64,000 nucleotides of DNA, taken from the NCBI GenBank assembly GCA_016716125.1, contig JADJWZ010000007.1, forward strand, positions 1 through 64,000. The letters run 5' to 3'. A model generated the notes under the pieces. It was given only the letters and a program-made list of their open reading frames with translations. It had not been told where the DNA came from and did no database searches. Shown here in pieces: positions 1-10,479 of the stretch; the stretch's first letter is position 1, and each line of letters starts with the position of its first letter. Source of the DNA: Ignavibacteria bacterium. GTDB lineage: Bacteria > Bacteroidota > Ignavibacteria > Tepidaquicellales > Tepidaquicellaceae. A program made the translations under genes and the position numbers.

Positions 1-2
1 TT

Positions 3-410
3 AAGCTGAATTACGACGACATGCTTTACACGGGCTGCGGTGAATTTACGGGGAGTGAGGATATTGCCGGATCTTACAGAGTGAATGATATCTGGGTTAT
101 GGATAAGCTGGGGGAAGAAGTTCTTGAAAAGGATAACTTCAAAACAGGTCTTCCGGTGATCGAGATACAGATGATTGAAAACAGATTCTCCGGTAATACC
201 GGATGCAATAAAATGAGCGGAAGTTTTTTGAATGTCGGAAATTTAATCAAGTTTGATAAAATTGCAACTACAAGGATGATGTGTCCCGGCGGTTATGACA
301 GCAGGGTAATCGGAGCTTTAAAAGACAGCGATAATTTTACAATAGAAAACATGAGATTGTTACTAAAGAGAGGTGATAAGATACTTGCCGAGTTTAAAAA
401 AATCGACTGA
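3..410 (+). CDS. META-domain (HslJ/DUF306-like) protein, 5' partial
   Basis: The reading frame is open to the left edge, so the gene starts outside the window; the first visible Met (position 21) is probably internal. The residues before and after it (NYDDMLYTGCGEF) look like the tail of one domain ending in a GCG motif. The rest matches a META domain: FSGNTGCNKMSGSF, then IKFDKIATTRMMCP with its paired cysteines, seen in HslJ-type envelope stress lipoproteins. The function of these domains is poorly known; they are usually periplasmic or outer-membrane. It converges on the glycosyltransferase gene, whose stop lies 5 bp away. Confidence 0.75.
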   Translation, partial: KLNYDDMLYTGCGEFTGSEDIAGSYRVNDIWVMDKLGEEVLEKDNFKTGLPVIEIQMIENRFSGNTGCNKMSGSFLNVGNLIKFDKIATTRMMCPGGYDSRVIGALKDSDNFTIENMRLLLKRGDKILAEFKKID

Positions 411-415
411 GTAAA

Positions 416-1102
416 TTAATTCCGGAATCTGAATTTTATTATCGTATAAATTGCTGTTATACCATCAGTCCATTTTATTTTTTTCCCTTCGCTTTTACTC
501 CGCGGATCATACGTGACCGGAACTTCAACAATATTTATATTTTTCTTCAGAGCTTTTGAAGTCACTTCAGGGCAGAATTCAAAACCGTCGCATTCCAGAT
601 CAAAACTTTTCAGCAAATCACTTCTGAAAACTTTTAAACAGGTCGACTCATCAGTAATATGCGAGCCGTATAAAACATTTATGAGTTTGCTTAGAAATAC
701 TCCGCCGAGGTAAAACATAAAAGAAGAATGGGGATTCCCTTCGAGATTCCTTGAGCCGTAAACTATTTTGACTTCAGGATCATCGAACGGTTTTAAGAGA
801 ACAGGATACTGCGACGGATCATATTCAAGATCTGCATCCTGTATCAGAATAATGTCTCCGGTCGAAACGGCGAGCGCGATACGTATAGCAGAGCCTTTGC
901 CTTTATTTACTTTGCCGCCGGTGAGTCTGATCTTTTCGGGAAATTCATTTTTCAGTGACAGTGCAATGTCCCCCGATTTGTCAGTGGAACCGTCATCAGA
1001 AAGAATAATTTCATCAGCGAGGTCAGTCGAGATAACTTTCTTTACGAGAGTTCCGATAGTTTTCTCTTCATTATAATAGGGAATGATAACAGTCAGCTTC
1101 AA
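416..1102 (-). CDS. Family 2 glycosyltransferase (DPM1-like)
   Basis: A 228-residue GT-A fold glycosyltransferase. The N-terminus VIIPYYNEEKTIGTLV is the usual family-2 opening, followed by the nucleotide-sugar motif ILSDDGSTD and the DADLEYDP metal-binding DxD segment near residue 90. There are no C-terminal membrane helices, which fits soluble dolichyl/polyprenyl-phosphate mannosyl- or glucosyltransferase-like enzymes that charge a lipid carrier. The start is TTG. It lies 7 bp downstream of the large membrane protein gene, so the pair is probably co-transcribed; the partner may use the lipid-linked sugar. The exact donor and acceptor cannot be read from the sequence. Confidence 0.85.
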   Translation of the reverse strand: MKLTVIIPYYNEEKTIGTLVKKVISTDLADEIILSDDGSTDKSGDIALSLKNEFPEKIRLTGGKVNKGKGSAIRIALAVSTGDIILIQDADLEYDPSQYPVLLKPFDDPEVKIVYGSRNLEGNPHSSFMFYLGGVFLSKLINVLYGSHITDESTCLKVFRSDLLKSFDLECDGFEFCPEVTSKALKKNINIVEVPVTYDPRSKSEGKKIKWTDGITAIYTIIKFRFRN

Positions 1103-1109
1103 ATTATTT

Positions 1110-3086
1110 TCACCTCATTCGATTTAAATTATTCAGTCTGTTTGAAACAGCTGCGTCTCCGGGATATATCTCAAGATATCTGCTGAGGCAGTAAGCGGCT
1201 CTTTTAAAATCGGATTCACTTTCATAATAAGATCCTAGACTAAGGAACAGATCTTTATACAGATTCATCCTTACAGAACCTTTTACAGATTTTATATAAT
1301 TCAGGTAAAGAATTTCAGCGTAAGAATTTTTATTATTATCGAAAGCAAAATTTCCCATGTTGATCAGATAAACAGGGTCAGTCATATGTGTATAAAATCC
1401 GCCGAGCCAGTCTGAAAAATCCCTGATTTTTACTGAAGCAAGCAGTCTGTCTTTTTCCTCACCGGAAAAAACATTCGTATCGATATTCTCATTTATCAGA
1501 CCTGAGGCGAAGTTAAAATTACTTTTAAACTCAGTGTCTTTATTGACTGAATAGACCGCAGAAATTCCGTCCCAGTATGCAAGACTGAATGATTCATTAG
1601 TTACAAGCTGACCTGTCCATCTGTAATTTGAAATATCATTAACTATTAAACCGGGTGAATATTTTCCAAGCAGTTCATTCAGATTATTTCCGCTGAAAGA
1701 GGAAAGGTAAGTTTTATAAAAATCTTCCATTATCACTTCAAGTCTTCCGTCTATAAAAACCTTCTGACCGGTTTTCCAACCGAGCCATCCGCCGGATTCG
1801 AGATTGTTAAAGATATTTCCTCTGAGATTATTTTCATTTATGAAACCGGAAGCTTTATCGGGCAGCATATATTCATCCGGACCGCTGCCTGTTTTAATTT
1901 CCGAAGCATAAGGGATGTAATATGCGCCGGTGAAAATTCTCAATGAAATTAAAATACATATAAAGGTGATGAAATAATTCAGGATGTAAGCGAATTTATT
2001 TCTGCCGCTTAATATCATTTCAATTTTCCTACCTCTGATAATATCCGAGACGGAAACAGAAATTATAAAAACAGCATAGATCATAAACAACGGAATATTC
2101 CTGAAGGAAGAAAATGAAATGTAGAAGAATGCAGAGAGCAGCGCAAACTCATGAAACTTCCTGCGCTTAACAGTGATGAGAAGAAGCGCAAAACTTATCA
2201 GTGTAAATGAATAATAGATGTAAAGTTCGGTCTGAAGAGTTTCTGTCATTGCCCACGGAGACTGAAGTTCAGATATATTGAGCTGAAAAATATTTCCTTT
2301 CTGCAGACGTGTAAAAAGATAAAACGGAAACAGAACGCCTTCGGCGAAATACGGATTTATAAATACAGCGGCGGCAGAAATCCCTGTCCATTGTAAAAGT
2401 TTTTTGTCAATTGTTTTATCGCGCACATATCCCGAAAGCAGATAAGAGATCATTATTATGAAACCGAGTATGAACAGTCCGTGCATATTTACCCAAATCA
2501 GCATAATGACAGGAAGCAGATACAACCGGCTTTTTTTCGAATAAAAATTTTTGTCAAGAATGAGAAGAACGATCAGTATGAATATCCATGTCCATATTTC
2601 AGGTCTGTAGCTGAAACGAATCTGAATGCATACAGCTGTGATGATCATGAAAATAATAGAAACCGGTAAAGGTACTCCGCTGAGATTATTTCTTTTCAGC
2701 ATAAGAAAAAAAACGGTTAAGACCGCTAATGAATTTATAACGGCGAGACCGGAATAACCGGAAATTTTTTCCACAGAAAACATCAGCACCTGATACAGCC
2801 ACTGAATGTCGATATAATCATGAGAATTTACGGTAAATGTAAAAACGTCTTTTGCCGGGAAAGTCATATTTTCTATGATCCATCTGCCGGCATTAAGATG
2901 AAAGCCGAGATCATAGTTAGCGATCTTTCTGAATGCAAATAAAAGAACAACGATAAAAACCGAAATAAGCGAAGGCAGCCAGACGGACTTTATAATTCCG
3001 CTGAAAGAAATTTCGGAGGGAACATGAGAAGAATGTTTCTTTTTAACTGAAGCTCCGGAATTTTTCGCGGCAGGTTTTTTTTTCAA
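1110..3086 (-). CDS. Polytopic membrane protein with C-terminal TPR-like tail
   Basis: A 658-residue protein. A short basic N-terminus (KKKPAAKNSG) leads to about ten hydrophobic segments up to about residue 390. Then comes a soluble part with the motif NLESGGWLGWKTGQKVFIDG (GGxLxW...KVFIDGR), often seen in bacterial membrane proteins that resemble GT-C (PMT/ArnT-like) glycosyltransferases but lack assignment. The last 60 residues look like a TPR pair (YYESESDFKRAAYCLSRYLEIYPGD). It is followed at 7 bp by a family-2 glycosyltransferase, which supports a role in transferring lipid-linked sugar. No catalytic DD/DE motif of PMT enzymes is obvious, so function is left open. Confidence 0.7.
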   Translation of the reverse strand: MKKKPAAKNSGASVKKKHSSHVPSEISFSGIIKSVWLPSLISVFIVVLLFAFRKIANYDLGFHLNAGRWIIENMTFPAKDVFTFTVNSHDYIDIQWLYQVLMFSVEKISGYSGLAVINSLAVLTVFFLMLKRNNLSGVPLPVSIIFMIITAVCIQIRFSYRPEIWTWIFILIVLLILDKNFYSKKSRLYLLPVIMLIWVNMHGLFILGFIIMISYLLSGYVRDKTIDKKLLQWTGISAAAVFINPYFAEGVLFPFYLFTRLQKGNIFQLNISELQSPWAMTETLQTELYIYYSFTLISFALLLITVKRRKFHEFALLSAFFYISFSSFRNIPLFMIYAVFIISVSVSDIIRGRKIEMILSGRNKFAYILNYFITFICILISLRIFTGAYYIPYASEIKTGSGPDEYMLPDKASGFINENNLRGNIFNNLESGGWLGWKTGQKVFIDGRLEVIMEDFYKTYLSSFSGNNLNELLGKYSPGLIVNDISNYRWTGQLVTNESFSLAYWDGISAVYSVNKDTEFKSNFNFASGLINENIDTNVFSGEEKDRLLASVKIRDFSDWLGGFYTHMTDPVYLINMGNFAFDNNKNSYAEILYLNYIKSVKGSVRMNLYKDLFLSLGSYYESESDFKRAAYCLSRYLEIYPGDAAVSNRLNNLNRMR

Positions 3087-3304
3087 ATTTTATTTAGTGC
3101 AGTAACTTATTTTATATTGAATATAATTACAATTTAGAAATATGTTCTTTTAAATATTATTTTCAAATTTGATGCAAATTTAGGATTAAACTAAGTTTGC
3201 AAAATAATTTTGACAGTTAAATAAAAGTATTAACTGTAAAAAATTTTTTACTGTAATAAAAGAATACAAGTTTTATATTAACAGATTATTAATTTAATTT
3301 TTCG

Positions 3305-5392
3305 ATGGAAAACCTTATACTAAAGTTAAAGGAGATCGCTTATAATCTTACGTGGTCATGGAGCAAGGATACGGTCGAACTTTTCAATGACATTAACCCT
3401 GATTTCTGGAACTGGTCGCAGCATAATCCTGTGATGGTAATGAACGAGATCAATCCGAGTTATCTGGAATTCATACTTGAAAAAAAGAATCTTGGCAGCA
3501 GGATAAACGGCATATATTCCGATTATAAGGAATACATGACGAAGAGTACTTACTTTGACGAAAAATATTTTAAATCTGAAAAGCCGATCATTGCATATTT
3601 TTCGGCGGAGTTCGGGATCACTGAATGTCTGAAGACATATTCAGGCGGACTTGGAGTATTGTCAGGTGATCATATGAAGTCTTCTTCGGATCTGGGAATA
3701 CCTCTTGCCGGAATCGGTCTTGCATATAATTACGGATACTTCACACAGCTCATAAATCAGAACGGATGGCAGACGGAAAATTACGAGCTCAATGATTTTA
3801 AGAATCTGCCCATTTATATTCTCAGGGATGAAAATTATATTCCTGTTAAAGTGTCTGTAAATTTTCCGGGCAGGGCGATCTATTGTCAGGTCTGGGTGGC
3901 TAAGATAGGACGAGTGAAACTTTATCTGCTTGATACATTCATTCCGGAAAATTCAGTAAAGGACAGAAGGATAACGGATATACTTTACGGCGGAGATCAT
4001 GAAAGCAGAATAATGCAGGAAATGATACTCGGCATCGGAGGTTACAGGTTATTAAAGAAACTGGAATTTGATATAAAGGCGTATCATCTGAATGAGGGAC
4101 ATTCGGCTTTCCTTTGCTTTGAGAGAATCAGGGATAAGATGAAGACGGAAAATATTTCTTATGAAGAGGCGAAAGCGAAATGTTACGGTTCAAATATTTT
4201 TACAACTCATACGCCTGTCCCGGCTGGTATTGATATTTTTACAAAAGAATTATTTTTGAAATACTTCTCCGAATATGCAGAGAAGGAAGTCGGCGTAACT
4301 CCTGAGACATTGTTTTATGAGGGAGACCTTAACAAAGGACAGGCGGACAATGATAAATTTAATATGGCTTATCTTGCGATCAACAATTCAAATTTCATAA
4401 ACGGCGTCAGTAAACTTCACGGTCAGGTTTCGAGAGACATGTGGAAACTGCCTGATACAAGAGCGAATATCGATCACATTACAAACGGCGTTCACATTCC
4501 GAGTTATGTTTCGATTAGTACAAATAAATTATACACAGGATATTTTACAAAAGACTGGAAGTTTGATGAAAGTATCTGGAGCAAAATTGATATTATACCT
4601 GATGAAGAGATCTGGGCGTTGAGGCATCTGAATAAACACCGTCTGATAGAATTCTGCAGAGAGAGGATAAAGGAGAAATGGATAAGCATGGGCGCTTCAA
4701 AGGAAAAGCTGGAAGACGCGGAATTTATATTAAAAGAAAATGCGCTGACGATCGGATTTGCGAGGAGGTTTGCAACATATAAAAGAGGCAATTTGATATT
4801 CAGCGATCTTGAAAGACTGATCAGAATAGTAAGCGATAAAAAGCGGCCTGTTCAGTTTATATTTTCGGGCAAAGCGCATCCAAAGGATGAAGGCGGTAAA
4901 AATCTGATTTCAGAGATAATAGCATTTACAAAAAACGAGAGTCTGAAAAACAAAATAGTCTTTCTGGATAATTATGATATCAACGTAGCGAGACATTTGG
5001 TAGAGGGCTGCGATCTGTGGCTTAATAATCCAAGGAGACCGCATGAAGCGTCGGGTACGAGCGGAATGAAAGTCATTGCAAACGGCGGACTGAATTTCAG
5101 CATACTTGACGGATGGTGGGATGAAGCTTACGCTCCAGGAAACGGCTGGAAAATAGACAGCTTAACGGATGAGAACATTCCACAGGAGCAGAGAGATTTT
5201 TATTCTTCGGTCAGTCTTTACGATACTCTTGAAAATGAAATTATACCTGTTTATTATAAGAGAAATAAAAACGGAATTCCGGCAGAATGGATCAAGATGA
5301 TAAAAAATTCAATCAGAAATCTTGCGGGCACATACAATACAAACAGAATGGTAAAGGATTATTGTGAGAAATTTTATTTGAAAGTTACATAA
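3305..5392 (+). CDS. glgP: Alpha-glucan phosphorylase (GT35)
   Basis: A 695-residue enzyme that releases glucose-1-phosphate from glycogen or maltodextrin with pyridoxal phosphate. Residues 1-95 match the DUF3417 N-terminal domain of short alpha-glucan phosphorylases (AYNLTWSWSKDTVELFNDI). The core has SAEFGITECLKTYSGGLGVLSGDH-type sequence around residue 100, HLNEGHSAF near 260, and the cofactor region RRPHEASGTSGMK with the PLP lysine at residue 589. Length fits the Thermotoga/archaeal-type subfamily rather than the 800+ residue animal type. It stands alone with 218 bp of AT-rich sequence upstream; no glg neighbour is present. Confidence 0.93.
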   Translation: MENLILKLKEIAYNLTWSWSKDTVELFNDINPDFWNWSQHNPVMVMNEINPSYLEFILEKKNLGSRINGIYSDYKEYMTKSTYFDEKYFKSEKPIIAYFSAEFGITECLKTYSGGLGVLSGDHMKSSSDLGIPLAGIGLAYNYGYFTQLINQNGWQTENYELNDFKNLPIYILRDENYIPVKVSVNFPGRAIYCQVWVAKIGRVKLYLLDTFIPENSVKDRRITDILYGGDHESRIMQEMILGIGGYRLLKKLEFDIKAYHLNEGHSAFLCFERIRDKMKTENISYEEAKAKCYGSNIFTTHTPVPAGIDIFTKELFLKYFSEYAEKEVGVTPETLFYEGDLNKGQADNDKFNMAYLAINNSNFINGVSKLHGQVSRDMWKLPDTRANIDHITNGVHIPSYVSISTNKLYTGYFTKDWKFDESIWSKIDIIPDEEIWALRHLNKHRLIEFCRERIKEKWISMGASKEKLEDAEFILKENALTIGFARRFATYKRGNLIFSDLERLIRIVSDKKRPVQFIFSGKAHPKDEGGKNLISEIIAFTKNESLKNKIVFLDNYDINVARHLVEGCDLWLNNPRRPHEASGTSGMKVIANGGLNFSILDGWWDEAYAPGNGWKIDSLTDENIPQEQRDFYSSVSLYDTLENEIIPVYYKRNKNGIPAEWIKMIKNSIRNLAGTYNTNRMVKDYCEKFYLKVT

Positions 5393-5459
5393 ATAATTTA
5401 TACTTTGACATTCGGGAAAAATTTAAAATTCTAAATAATATTAATTAAATAAAACAATC

Positions 5460-7436
5460 ATGAAAAATAATTTCAGATTCGCACAAGTATTGATTGCAAC
5501 ATTCATGCTGACATTCTGCTTAATGTTTTCAAACAATGCTTCTGCTCAGATCAACGTGGGCGGACTTCCAATGAGCTCAATGACAGAACTGAATGAAGTA
5601 TTCAGTTTGGTAACTATGCCGGAGATCGATACACAGAGTTTAATAGATGAAGATGTTGAGAACGAGAAACTCCCCGGAGTGCCGTTCAGATACGGATATA
5701 ATTTCGATGTAAATTATAATCTGACAAACTCGGGAACATGGGAAACACTTTCCGACGGCAGCAGAGTATGGAGACTTGCTGTAAGATCTTCAGACGCAGT
5801 TTCCATAAATTTAGCATTCAAGGACTTTTTTATGCCGAAGGGCGCTACTTTTTTTGTTTACAATCTAGGGAAGAATATGGTTTACGGAGCTTTTACCGAA
5901 CTGAATAATTCAGAGGACGGATATTTCGCAACGACGCCGACTTACGGAAGCACTACCGTACTTGAATATTATGAACCTGTGTATTCAAAAAATCAGGGAA
6001 AAATTACATTACACAAAGTAACACACGCTTATAAAGATATATTCGGTTACAACAGCGTACTTGAAGAGCCCTGCAATATAAATATTAATTGTCCTATCGG
6101 TTCTCCGTGGGTAGAGCAGAAAAGGGCAAACACAAGAATTACTTTTTCATCGGGAGGCGGATCATTTTTATGTTCCGGATCTCTGATGAATTCTACACTT
6201 GGAGACAGACAGCCGTATTATTTATACGCCGAGCATTGCGCGACGGATAATTATTCCACAATGGTTTTTTATTTTAATTATGAGAATCCGACATGTATCG
6301 GAACATTAGGAAGCCTTGCACAGACAATGACAGGGTCAACTTTTAAAGCAGGTAACTTCGATACCGATTTTCAGCTGGTTTTACTAAACCAGCCGGTACC
6401 TGCTGAATATAATGCATATTTTAATGGCTGGGACAGATCAAACGCACAGCCGCTGAATCAGACAGCCATCCATCATCCCGGCGGAGCGGTAAAAAAAATA
6501 TCTGTTGATATACAGCCGGCAAATACTGTAACAGGATTCGGCGGAAGACTGACAAACGGGTTCTGGCTTGTAGTATGGGATGAAGGAATGACAGAGGGTG
6601 GTTCTTCAGGGTGTCCGATCTATGATCAGAATCACAGAGTCATTGGACAGAATCTTGGCGGAACTCCTGCAAACTGCAACAATCCCCAGAGCGTACAAAA
6701 ATATTTCGGAAAATTTTCGGAGTCATGGGCACACGGCGGCAGCCCGACAAATCAGTTAAAAGACTGGTTAGATCCGAATAACACCGGCGCATTGACTGTT
6801 GACGGAATAGATGACATAACAGGAATAGCTCCGATCACTAACTTTACATCAAACACGCAGGTATTGCCGATAACAGGCGGAACGGTAGATTTCTTTGATA
6901 TGTCAACAAACGGACCTACGAGCTGGAGCTGGAGTTTCCCCGGAGCAACACCTTCCACATCAAGTGACAGAAATCCCGGAGGAATAAGTTACACAGCTAC
7001 AGGAAATTATACAGTCTCACTAACCACAACAAATGCATTCGGATCAAATCTGAAAACTGTAGTTGCATATATAAAAGTTGAAGGAGTACCGTTAAACACT
7101 TTTAATTTACAGTCGCCGCCGAATCTTGCAAGAGTAATTGTAAATTCAAATGATCCGACGTCATCCGTTTTCACATGGGGAGTTTCAAATCCAAGTCCAA
7201 CCGTAAAATATTCTTTTAAAATTAAAAAAGTAGGAACGATCCCGGAAGACATTTTAATAAGCGACAACGGCGGACTGGCAACGGAAATAAATATCAGAAA
7301 AAGTTTTCTCGATTCTCTTGCTTCAAGATACGGCACGAACGGTGATTCTGTGCTTTGCGCATGGAGAGTAACTGCATTTAACGGTGCGGATTCGATTACT
7401 ACAAATTCATTTATATTACACTTAAGAGAGATTTAG
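5460..7436 (+). CDS. Secreted trypsin-like serine protease with PKD domain (frame-broken before its T9SS tail)
   Basis: Signal peptide at residues 1-30 (ATFMLTFCLMFSNNASAQ). The catalytic domain resembles lysyl-endopeptidase/trypsin-like proteases: His259 in YAEHC, Asp301/303 in FDTDFQLVLL, and Ser383 in GGSSGCPIYDQ. Multiple cysteines suit an exported enzyme. A PKD-type Ig fold follows at about residues 460-545 (ATPSTSSDRNPGGISYTATG). The frame stops at 7434-7436, exactly where the linker to a T9SS sorting domain continues in another frame. Dropping one GA from the GAGAGA-like run at 7425-7431 would join the two reading frames into one protein of about 755 residues. As written, the product would lack its sorting tail and could remain periplasmic. 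Confidence 0.85.
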   Translation: MKNNFRFAQVLIATFMLTFCLMFSNNASAQINVGGLPMSSMTELNEVFSLVTMPEIDTQSLIDEDVENEKLPGVPFRYGYNFDVNYNLTNSGTWETLSDGSRVWRLAVRSSDAVSINLAFKDFFMPKGATFFVYNLGKNMVYGAFTELNNSEDGYFATTPTYGSTTVLEYYEPVYSKNQGKITLHKVTHAYKDIFGYNSVLEEPCNININCPIGSPWVEQKRANTRITFSSGGGSFLCSGSLMNSTLGDRQPYYLYAEHCATDNYSTMVFYFNYENPTCIGTLGSLAQTMTGSTFKAGNFDTDFQLVLLNQPVPAEYNAYFNGWDRSNAQPLNQTAIHHPGGAVKKISVDIQPANTVTGFGGRLTNGFWLVVWDEGMTEGGSSGCPIYDQNHRVIGQNLGGTPANCNNPQSVQKYFGKFSESWAHGGSPTNQLKDWLDPNNTGALTVDGIDDITGIAPITNFTSNTQVLPITGGTVDFFDMSTNGPTSWSWSFPGATPSTSSDRNPGGISYTATGNYTVSLTTTNAFGSNLKTVVAYIKVEGVPLNTFNLQSPPNLARVIVNSNDPTSSVFTWGVSNPSPTVKYSFKIKKVGTIPEDILISDNGGLATEINIRKSFLDSLASRYGTNGDSVLCAWRVTAFNGADSITTNSFILHLREI

Positions 7437-7459
7437 TCGGAATAAATCAAATATCGAGC

Positions 7460-7732
7460 GTGTTACCGGAGAAGTTCAATTTATACAATAACTATCCGAA
7501 CCCTTTCAATCCGAGCACGAATATTAAATTTGATATAATAAAAAATGACAGGGTATTACTGTCCGTTTATAATATGCTTGGAGAAAAAGTCGCAACATTA
7601 GTTGATCAGAATCTTACGCCCGGAAGTTACAATGTGGATTTCAACGCATCATCGCTTTCGAGCGGAATGTATTTCTACAGACTTGAGACTCAGGAATTTT
7701 CCGAGACAAAGAGAATGGCGTTAGTGAAGTAA
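7460..7732 (+). pseudogene. T9SS C-terminal sorting domain, frame-shifted 3' part of the protease gene
   Basis: The open frame carries NNYPNPFNPST followed by a beta-sandwich ending in MYFYRLETQEFSETKRMALVK, the canonical type A sorting domain that directs proteins through the type IX secretion system. In the same frame, upstream of the GTG at 7460, the sequence reads DLVGINQISSVLPEKF, the usual linker, so this is not a separate gene. It continues the protease frame after a -1 (or +2) shift between 7425 and 7436. Whether the break is real or a sequence error cannot be decided here. Confidence 0.85.
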
Positions 7733-7752
7733 GTTCATAAAATATTTTTTAG

Positions 7753-7789
7753 AAAAGCCGGGTCGGGTAAATTGATCCGGCTTTTTTTT
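7753..7789 (+). terminator. Rho-independent terminator
   Basis: Inverted repeat AAGCCGG / CCGGCTT (7755-7761 and 7777-7783) followed by a run of eight T. It closes the protease transcript. Confidence 0.8.
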
Positions 7790-7998
7790 CTGTAAATGAA
7801 TCACACAGAATTTCTTAAACATTAATTTCATACTAAGGTTAAAGAGATAAAAAACAATTCCGGTGCTAAGTCCGTATTGAACAAAACTCAGAAAAATTTT
7901 AAAGAAATAATATAATTGTTACATTAAAAATAATTATATAACTTATTAAAATTTTAACAGAGATAATTAATTAAATATAATTGAAAGGAAATAAACCA

Positions 7999-10458
7999 AT
8001 GAAGAAGATTTTTCTTTTTTATTTCATACCGCTTTTTGCAATAAGTTTAATTGCTAGCGGTTACAATATGATCGGTGATGATCCGAATCTGGATCAGGCG
8101 CCGAGACAATACTGGGATCATGTATCGGGATCAATGCCCGGAGAAATAGCAGTAATCACAGACAATGCGGGATTTGATAATTTTGATCTGGGAATAGATT
8201 TTGCAGAAGCTCATATTTCATCCAGCCCAAAGAATCCAAACTGGTATTTTTTAGCATACAATACTAACGCTACTTATTATACCCTTAACGGATTAGACTG
8301 GCAAAGAAACAATCCGCTGTTTCCGAATCAGTCGGGAGATCCTATTACTGCATACGACAGTCTGGGAAATCTGTATTATGATAATATGAAAAGCCCGATT
8401 ACCGGGACGTGGAATATTAAATCAACAAACGGCGGAGTCAGCTGGCTCACACCGGTGTCAGCTAATATCGGAAATGACAAGAACTGGATAGCGGCTGATC
8501 AGTCGGCGGGTCCTTATTCAAATTACATTTATGGTGTAATGACACCGGGAAATGTAGTAAGAAGTACAGACGGAGGGGCTACATATAATTTTGTATTTTC
8601 GGCTAGCAATAATCTGCCCGGAATGATGGTAGCTGTCGGGGCAAATACTATTGGCGGCAATGTCCCCGGAGGATGCGTTTATGTAGTTACAAATACTGGA
8701 AATTCTTTTGCAGCAACATATACATTTTTCAGATCAACAAACGGCGGAGCTACATTTGATTTCATGTCTGCGCAGTCATTTGCAAACTATGTCGGCTCAA
8801 ATGTCGGCGGCAGAAATTCAGTTCATAATATGAGAACCCGACCTTATCCATTTATAACAGCGGACAACAGTTACGGTCCGAACAGAGGAAGACTTTATTT
8901 AATTTATGCATCGAATACTCCTGTTGGTGACGGAAACAAGCCTGATATATTCAGCCGATTTTCAACTGATCACGGCGCTACATGGTCAGCTGCTGTCAGG
9001 GTAAATGATGATCCCAATACTGAAAATCACAATCAGTGGCATCCCGCTACATGGTGCGATAAAGAGACCGGAAGACTTTATGTGCAATGGATGGATACAA
9101 GAGATACACCGACAGGTGACAGCGCATTGATATACGCTTCTTATTCGACTAACGGCGGAGTTTCATTCGTACCGAACAAAATGTTATCCAATAAAAAATT
9201 CAGAATAGACTGTGCGTCATGCGGCGGGGGAGGAACGCCGAGATACCTCGGGGATTATAACGCCGTTACATCAAATTCAGTAACTTCAATGAGCGCATGG
9301 ACGGATTTCAGAAATAACAACTTCGGAAGTTATGTAGCTTATTATCCTGACTTTGCTTTAAAGACAAGCTCCCCGTCTGTGTCAGTTAACAGCGGACAGA
9401 ATGCAACATTCAGAGCAATTGTTCCAGCGATAAAGGATTACGCAAGCTCGGTAAAATTCACAGCGACAATAGATACACTTCCTGCTTCAGGTTCCCTTAA
9501 CATTTCATTCGTCGGCAGGGACTCGATCACATCATATCCGGATTCGGTAAGCATTAACGTAGCGGCAGTCGGAAGCGTTACTCCCGGCAGATACAGATTA
9601 AAAGTGATCGGCAAAGGTCCTAACGGAACTCCGATACACAGCAGATATGTAGATGTACTGGTTAACTCATCTTACCTTACTGTCGGAACGAACAGACCGG
9701 GGATAGCAGACTTCAGTGTAAACGGAATTGTTTATAATCAGACACAGCAGTTAGTATTTGAAAACGGATCGAATGTAACGGTAAGAGCAATCAGTCCGAG
9801 AGTAATAGGATCTACACAATATGTATTTACAAACTGGTCAAATTCCGGTGACACTACACAGGTAATAACAGTAAACAGTAATACGTCACTAACTGCATTT
9901 TATAAAACACAATACAGAATACTTATTTCATCATCGGTGGGCAATACATTCGGCGGCGGATTATATTATGATTCGGCTTCGTCAGCGCAGATCGGTGTTT
10001 TATCGAGAGTAATCAACAGCGGCGGCACGAATTATTATTTCAGAGGATGGACGGGAGTCGGACCGGGAGCATATACAAGTCCTGACAGTACGGGACTTGA
10101 CAGTATTATCAATCTGGATGTGATTGGTCCGATAGTTGAAACAGCCAGATGGACAACAACCGTAGGAATAAATCAGTTAAGTTCATTGATACCTGATCAG
10201 TATAGTTTATATCAGAATTATCCGAATCCGTTTAATCCGGTTACAAATATAAAATTTGATATAATAAAAACCGGCGGAGTGAAAATAGTAGTTTATAATG
10301 CATTGGGTAAGGAAGTAAATGTTCTCTTAAATGAGAATCTCAGTCCGGGAAGTTATAAGGTAGATTTTAACGGATCGGGATATGCGAGCGGAATATATTA
10401 TTACAAAATTGTTACGAGTGATTTTACTGATGTAAAGAAAATGCTTTTAATAAAATAA
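7999..10458 (+). CDS. Secreted sialidase-like beta-propeller protein with T9SS sorting domain
   Basis: An upstream in-frame TTG exists at 7981, but the ATG at 7999 is preferred: it is preceded by AAAGGA at 7984-7989 and begins a good signal peptide (KKIFLFYFIPLFAISLIASG). The body has repeated BNR/Asp-box-like motifs (STNGGVSW, STDGGATY, STNGGATF, STDHGATW), indicating a six-bladed sialidase-type propeller to about residue 450, then beta-rich domains. The C-terminus carries QNYPNPFNPVT and ends KMLLIK, a type A T9SS signal. No catalytic sialidase residues are assigned; it may be a carbohydrate- or protein-binding surface protein. The DNA of the sorting domain closely resembles that of other cargo genes here. 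Confidence 0.82.
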   Translation: MKKIFLFYFIPLFAISLIASGYNMIGDDPNLDQAPRQYWDHVSGSMPGEIAVITDNAGFDNFDLGIDFAEAHISSSPKNPNWYFLAYNTNATYYTLNGLDWQRNNPLFPNQSGDPITAYDSLGNLYYDNMKSPITGTWNIKSTNGGVSWLTPVSANIGNDKNWIAADQSAGPYSNYIYGVMTPGNVVRSTDGGATYNFVFSASNNLPGMMVAVGANTIGGNVPGGCVYVVTNTGNSFAATYTFFRSTNGGATFDFMSAQSFANYVGSNVGGRNSVHNMRTRPYPFITADNSYGPNRGRLYLIYASNTPVGDGNKPDIFSRFSTDHGATWSAAVRVNDDPNTENHNQWHPATWCDKETGRLYVQWMDTRDTPTGDSALIYASYSTNGGVSFVPNKMLSNKKFRIDCASCGGGGTPRYLGDYNAVTSNSVTSMSAWTDFRNNNFGSYVAYYPDFALKTSSPSVSVNSGQNATFRAIVPAIKDYASSVKFTATIDTLPASGSLNISFVGRDSITSYPDSVSINVAAVGSVTPGRYRLKVIGKGPNGTPIHSRYVDVLVNSSYLTVGTNRPGIADFSVNGIVYNQTQQLVFENGSNVTVRAISPRVIGSTQYVFTNWSNSGDTTQVITVNSNTSLTAFYKTQYRILISSSVGNTFGGGLYYDSASSAQIGVLSRVINSGGTNYYFRGWTGVGPGAYTSPDSTGLDSIINLDVIGPIVETARWTTTVGINQLSSLIPDQYSLYQNYPNPFNPVTNIKFDIIKTGGVKIVVYNALGKEVNVLLNENLSPGSYKVDFNGSGYASGIYYYKIVTSDFTDVKKMLLIK

Positions 10459-10479
10459 GAAAAGATAAGAAAATTACTA

